Below, piece after piece: positions 62,377 to 64,000 of a stretch of 64,000 bases of DNA. Origin of the DNA: Marinobacter sp. es.048 (GTDB lineage: Bacteria > Pseudomonadota > Gammaproteobacteria > Pseudomonadales > Oleiphilaceae); contig NZ_FYFA01000001.1 of assembly GCF_900188435.1 (NCBI RefSeq), positions 868,001-932,000 of the forward strand, in the 5' to 3' direction. A model generated the notes under the pieces. That model saw only the letters and a list, made by a program, of their open reading frames with translations. It was not told where the DNA came from and searched no databases. Positions within the stretch are counted from its first letter, which is position 1. Every line of letters begins with the position of its first letter. The position numbers were made by a program, and so were the translations under genes.

Positions 62377-63264
62377 TCAGCCAATGATGAGATCAATCAC
62401 CAGGCCTGCAAAAACCGCGAAACCGGCCCAGTTGTTATTCAGAAACGCCTTGAAGCAGCCCTCGCGTTCCCTTTCCCGCGCCAGATACTGGTGGTACACG
62501 AACAGGCAGGCCATGGCCACGACGCCCAGGTAATAGAACGTACCCAGCTCGGCACGATGGCCCACCATGATCAGGATCAGAACCACCATGGCCTGCAGCA
62601 TGCCGATGATCGCCTTGTCGGCATCGCCGAACAGGATGGCCGTCGATTTGATGCCCACTTTCAGATCGTCATCCCGGTCCACCATGGCATACAGGGTGTC
62701 GTAGGCAACGGTCCAGAGTACGTTGGCCGTGAACAGCAGCCAGGTGAGCTGGCTCAGTTCGCCCGCTTCCGCCGCCCAGGCCATGGGGATGGCCCAGGAA
62801 AAGGCCGCTCCCAGGAACAGCTGCGGCAAATGGGTGTAGCGCTTCATGAACGGGTAAATAAACGCCAGCAGGGCACCGCCGAAGGACAGATACAGGGTCA
62901 GCGGGTTGGTGAACAGAACCACCATCAGGAAGGAAACCAGGCAAAGACCGGCGAACAGCGCCACCGCTTCCCAGGGTTTCACACGCCCGGCGGTCAGCGG
63001 CCGGTCCTTGGTGCGTTTGACGTGCTTGTCCCAGTCCCGGTCGGCAAAATCGTTGATGGCGCAGCCGGCAGCGCGCATGAAGAAGACACCGAGGGTGAAA
63101 ATAATGACATTGCCAAGCCCGGGGCTGCCATCGCCCGCCAGCCAAAGGGCCCAGTAGGTCGGCCACAGCAGGAGCAGGGTTCCAATCGGGCGGTCGATTC
63201 TGAGCAGGCTGGCATAGTCGGCCAGCCTGCGCTGGATAGGTTCTGGCACAGCGTCAGGCAGCAT
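62377..63264 (-). CDS. ubiA: 4-hydroxybenzoate polyprenyltransferase UbiA
   Basis: 295 residues (E. coli 290), nine or so hydrophobic helices. The two prenyl-diphosphate/Mg motifs are present: [20 protein letters not shown] (near 72-91) and [20 protein letters not shown] (near 187-206). It attaches the isoprenoid chain to 4-hydroxybenzoate in ubiquinone synthesis, next to ubiC, which makes that substrate. ATG 63264 is used; an upstream TTG would add 9 residues. It is followed by the phoB Pho box. Confidence 0.94.
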   Translation of the reverse strand: MLPDAVPEPIQRRLADYASLLRIDRPIGTLLLLWPTYWALWLAGDGSPGLGNVIIFTLGVFFMRAAGCAINDFADRDWDKHVKRTKDRPLTAGRVKPWEAVALFAGLCLVSFLMVVLFTNPLTLYLSFGGALLAFIYPFMKRYTHLPQLFLGAAFSWAIPMAWAAEAGELSQLTWLLFTANVLWTVAYDTLYAMVDRDDDLKVGIKSTAILFGDADKAIIGMLQAMVVLILIMVGHRAELGTFYYLGVVAMACLFVYHQYLAREREREGCFKAFLNNNWAGFAVFAGLVIDLIIG

Positions 63265-63333
63265 GGCGTGCGTCCGTCTGATGTTCTTCAAATTGAATGA
63301 GTGCTGGGATTATAGCCAGTCGCGGGAGGCCGG

Positions 63334-63912
63334 TTAAAGCACGTTCCGCTGAAACAGGGCGGGCAGAAGGTATTCTCCAACCAGCAGGGAGCTGTTGTGG
63401 CCGCTGAACAGGGAGCGCCGGGCCAGTTCCGGCTGGCCTGGGATTACCGGTTTGCAGAGCCCGGTTTCCAGCGGGCCTCGTTGCCAGTGGGGACTGGTGA
63501 ACAGGTAGGCGCCCAAAGGCCGATTGCCGAGGTTAAGCAGTCGGCGACCCTCGCCCTCCAGACAGTTCAGGGGGATGACCGTCCTGGCCAGTACCCAGGG
63601 TTGGTTGTCACCGCAAAGGCTGACTTCCCGTATCCAGGCGTATTGGCGGTGGGGAATGCACAGACGCCGGGCTTCTTCCTGTGTCGGCGTTGCAAAGCCC
63701 TCGCGGCGGACCTCAACGTGAAAGGAAAGGCTGCACTGTTTCTGTAGGGCCCGTGTAAACGAGCCCTCTACCTGCAGCCAATAACGGGCCGGCCCATGAA
63801 CCTCCGGGTTGCGAAGGCCCGCGGCTGTCAGCGATTGGTACCAGTCCGTAGGGGGGATGGTCAGGCGACTGTCGATGTCAGAGACCCTTGACCGCATAGA
63901 TGCCGGGCGCAT
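63334..63912 (-). CDS. ubiC: Chorismate pyruvate-lyase UbiC
   Basis: 192 residues. The enzyme converts chorismate to 4-hydroxybenzoate and pyruvate, the first ubiquinone step. Family blocks are [40 protein letters not shown] and the late [22 protein letters not shown], with the conserved Arg and Glu of the product site. ATG at 63912 has AAGGG 11 bases upstream; ATG 63897 is possible. The start overlaps the end of the neighbouring phosphoribosyltransferase gene by about 35 bases. It precedes ubiA by about 70 bases on the same strand. Confidence 0.87.
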   Translation of the reverse strand: MRPASMRSRVSDIDSRLTIPPTDWYQSLTAAGLRNPEVHGPARYWLQVEGSFTRALQKQCSLSFHVEVRREGFATPTQEEARRLCIPHRQYAWIREVSLCGDNQPWVLARTVIPLNCLEGEGRRLLNLGNRPLGAYLFTSPHWQRGPLETGLCKPVIPGQPELARRSLFSGHNSSLLVGEYLLPALFQRNVL

Positions 63913-64000
63913 TGCGCCAGTAACCCTTGTAGTCCATGCCGTAGCCGAACAGGAACCGGTCTTCCACTTCCAGGCCGGTGAAATCGGCCTTCAGGTCCGG
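63878..64000 (-). CDS. hpt: Hypoxanthine phosphoribosyltransferase (C-terminal part)
   Basis: Forty codons plus stop, entering from beyond the right edge. The reading ends [19 protein letters not shown] and IYAVKGL, the C-terminal purine-binding tail of hypoxanthine-guanine phosphoribosyltransferases (VEDRF-x-x-GYGMDY). The enzyme salvages hypoxanthine and guanine. It overlaps the ubiC start by about 35 bases on the same strand. Confidence 0.85.
   Translation of the reverse strand, partial: PDLKADFTGLEVEDRFLFGYGMDYKGYWRNAPGIYAVKGL

Noticed and set aside
1..64000. tRNA, rRNA, CRISPR arrays, prophage, insertion sequences, toxin-antitoxin or defence genes
   Set aside because: No T-loop-like GTTCGAAT signature outside coding sequence, no regular spaced repeats, and no transposase, integrase or nuclease domains were seen in any frame I could support.

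Overview
The window looks like a chromosomal segment of a marine gammaproteobacterium close to Marinobacter. This is inferred from gene content and from the order phoB-phoR-ubiA-ubiC, which is also seen in Pseudomonas. Base composition and codon use look even. I see no rRNA, tRNA, CRISPR array, phage or transposase gene. Almost every stretch is ordinary core genome; the unusual content lies in the intergenic regions.

Layout. 0-9.7 kb: the N-terminus of a crotonase-family enzyme, a small periplasmic cytochrome c, ppnN, thiI, a histone-deacetylase-like amidohydrolase, gabD, uvrD and uppP. A large nested-hairpin repeat (about 6352-6570) and a REP-like palindrome lie between gabD and uvrD. 9.8-14.0 kb: an arsenic island with acr3 divergent from arsC-arsR (one fused protein), an ars-type GAPDH and arsJ. 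14.0-18.5 kb: an outer-membrane protein, fetAB-like iron export, an MFS permease and a QTMAN-like glycosyltransferase. 18.6-23.7 kb: a giant pyruvate:ferredoxin oxidoreductase translationally coupled to a dihydroorotate-dehydrogenase-like protein, then a thioesterase. 23.7-29.3 kb: pstS-pstCAB-phoU behind a clear Pho box. 29.4-35 kb: a second copy of the nested-hairpin repeat, hinT, ubiF, a YbaK-like deacylase, mscS, selU and a methyltransferase.

35.0-35.4 kb holds a strong candidate for an unannotated CsrB/RsmZ-family regulatory RNA on the minus strand. It has 14 GGA triplets, several of them in hairpin loops, an intrinsic terminator, an extended -10 promoter and an upstream GacA/UvrY box. 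35.4-47.4 kb: a VanZ-like gene, cysZ, rapA, fadE, crcB, a cold-shock gene with a long leader, plsC, a dienelactone hydrolase, ald, a GST-like gene and a Yip1 protein. 47.5-59.1 kb: a P-type cation ATPase convergent with a divergent phosphoketolase-like enzyme, ilvD, pbpG, a one-domain asparaginase-like protein, rsuA, a DUF457 membrane protein and mltB. 59.3-64.0 kb: an unusual response regulator, phoR and phoB (with its own Pho box), ubiA, ubiC and the C-terminus of a hypoxanthine phosphoribosyltransferase.

Phosphate control is the main functional link: the pst operon and phoBR lie about 35 kb apart, and both carry PhoB sites. The two most interesting items are the Csr/Rsm RNA with its GacA box, and the two-copy nested-hairpin repeat. 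The repeat's core is conserved while its outer stem differs completely between copies. Each copy begins just after the stop codon of a gene read in the same direction.
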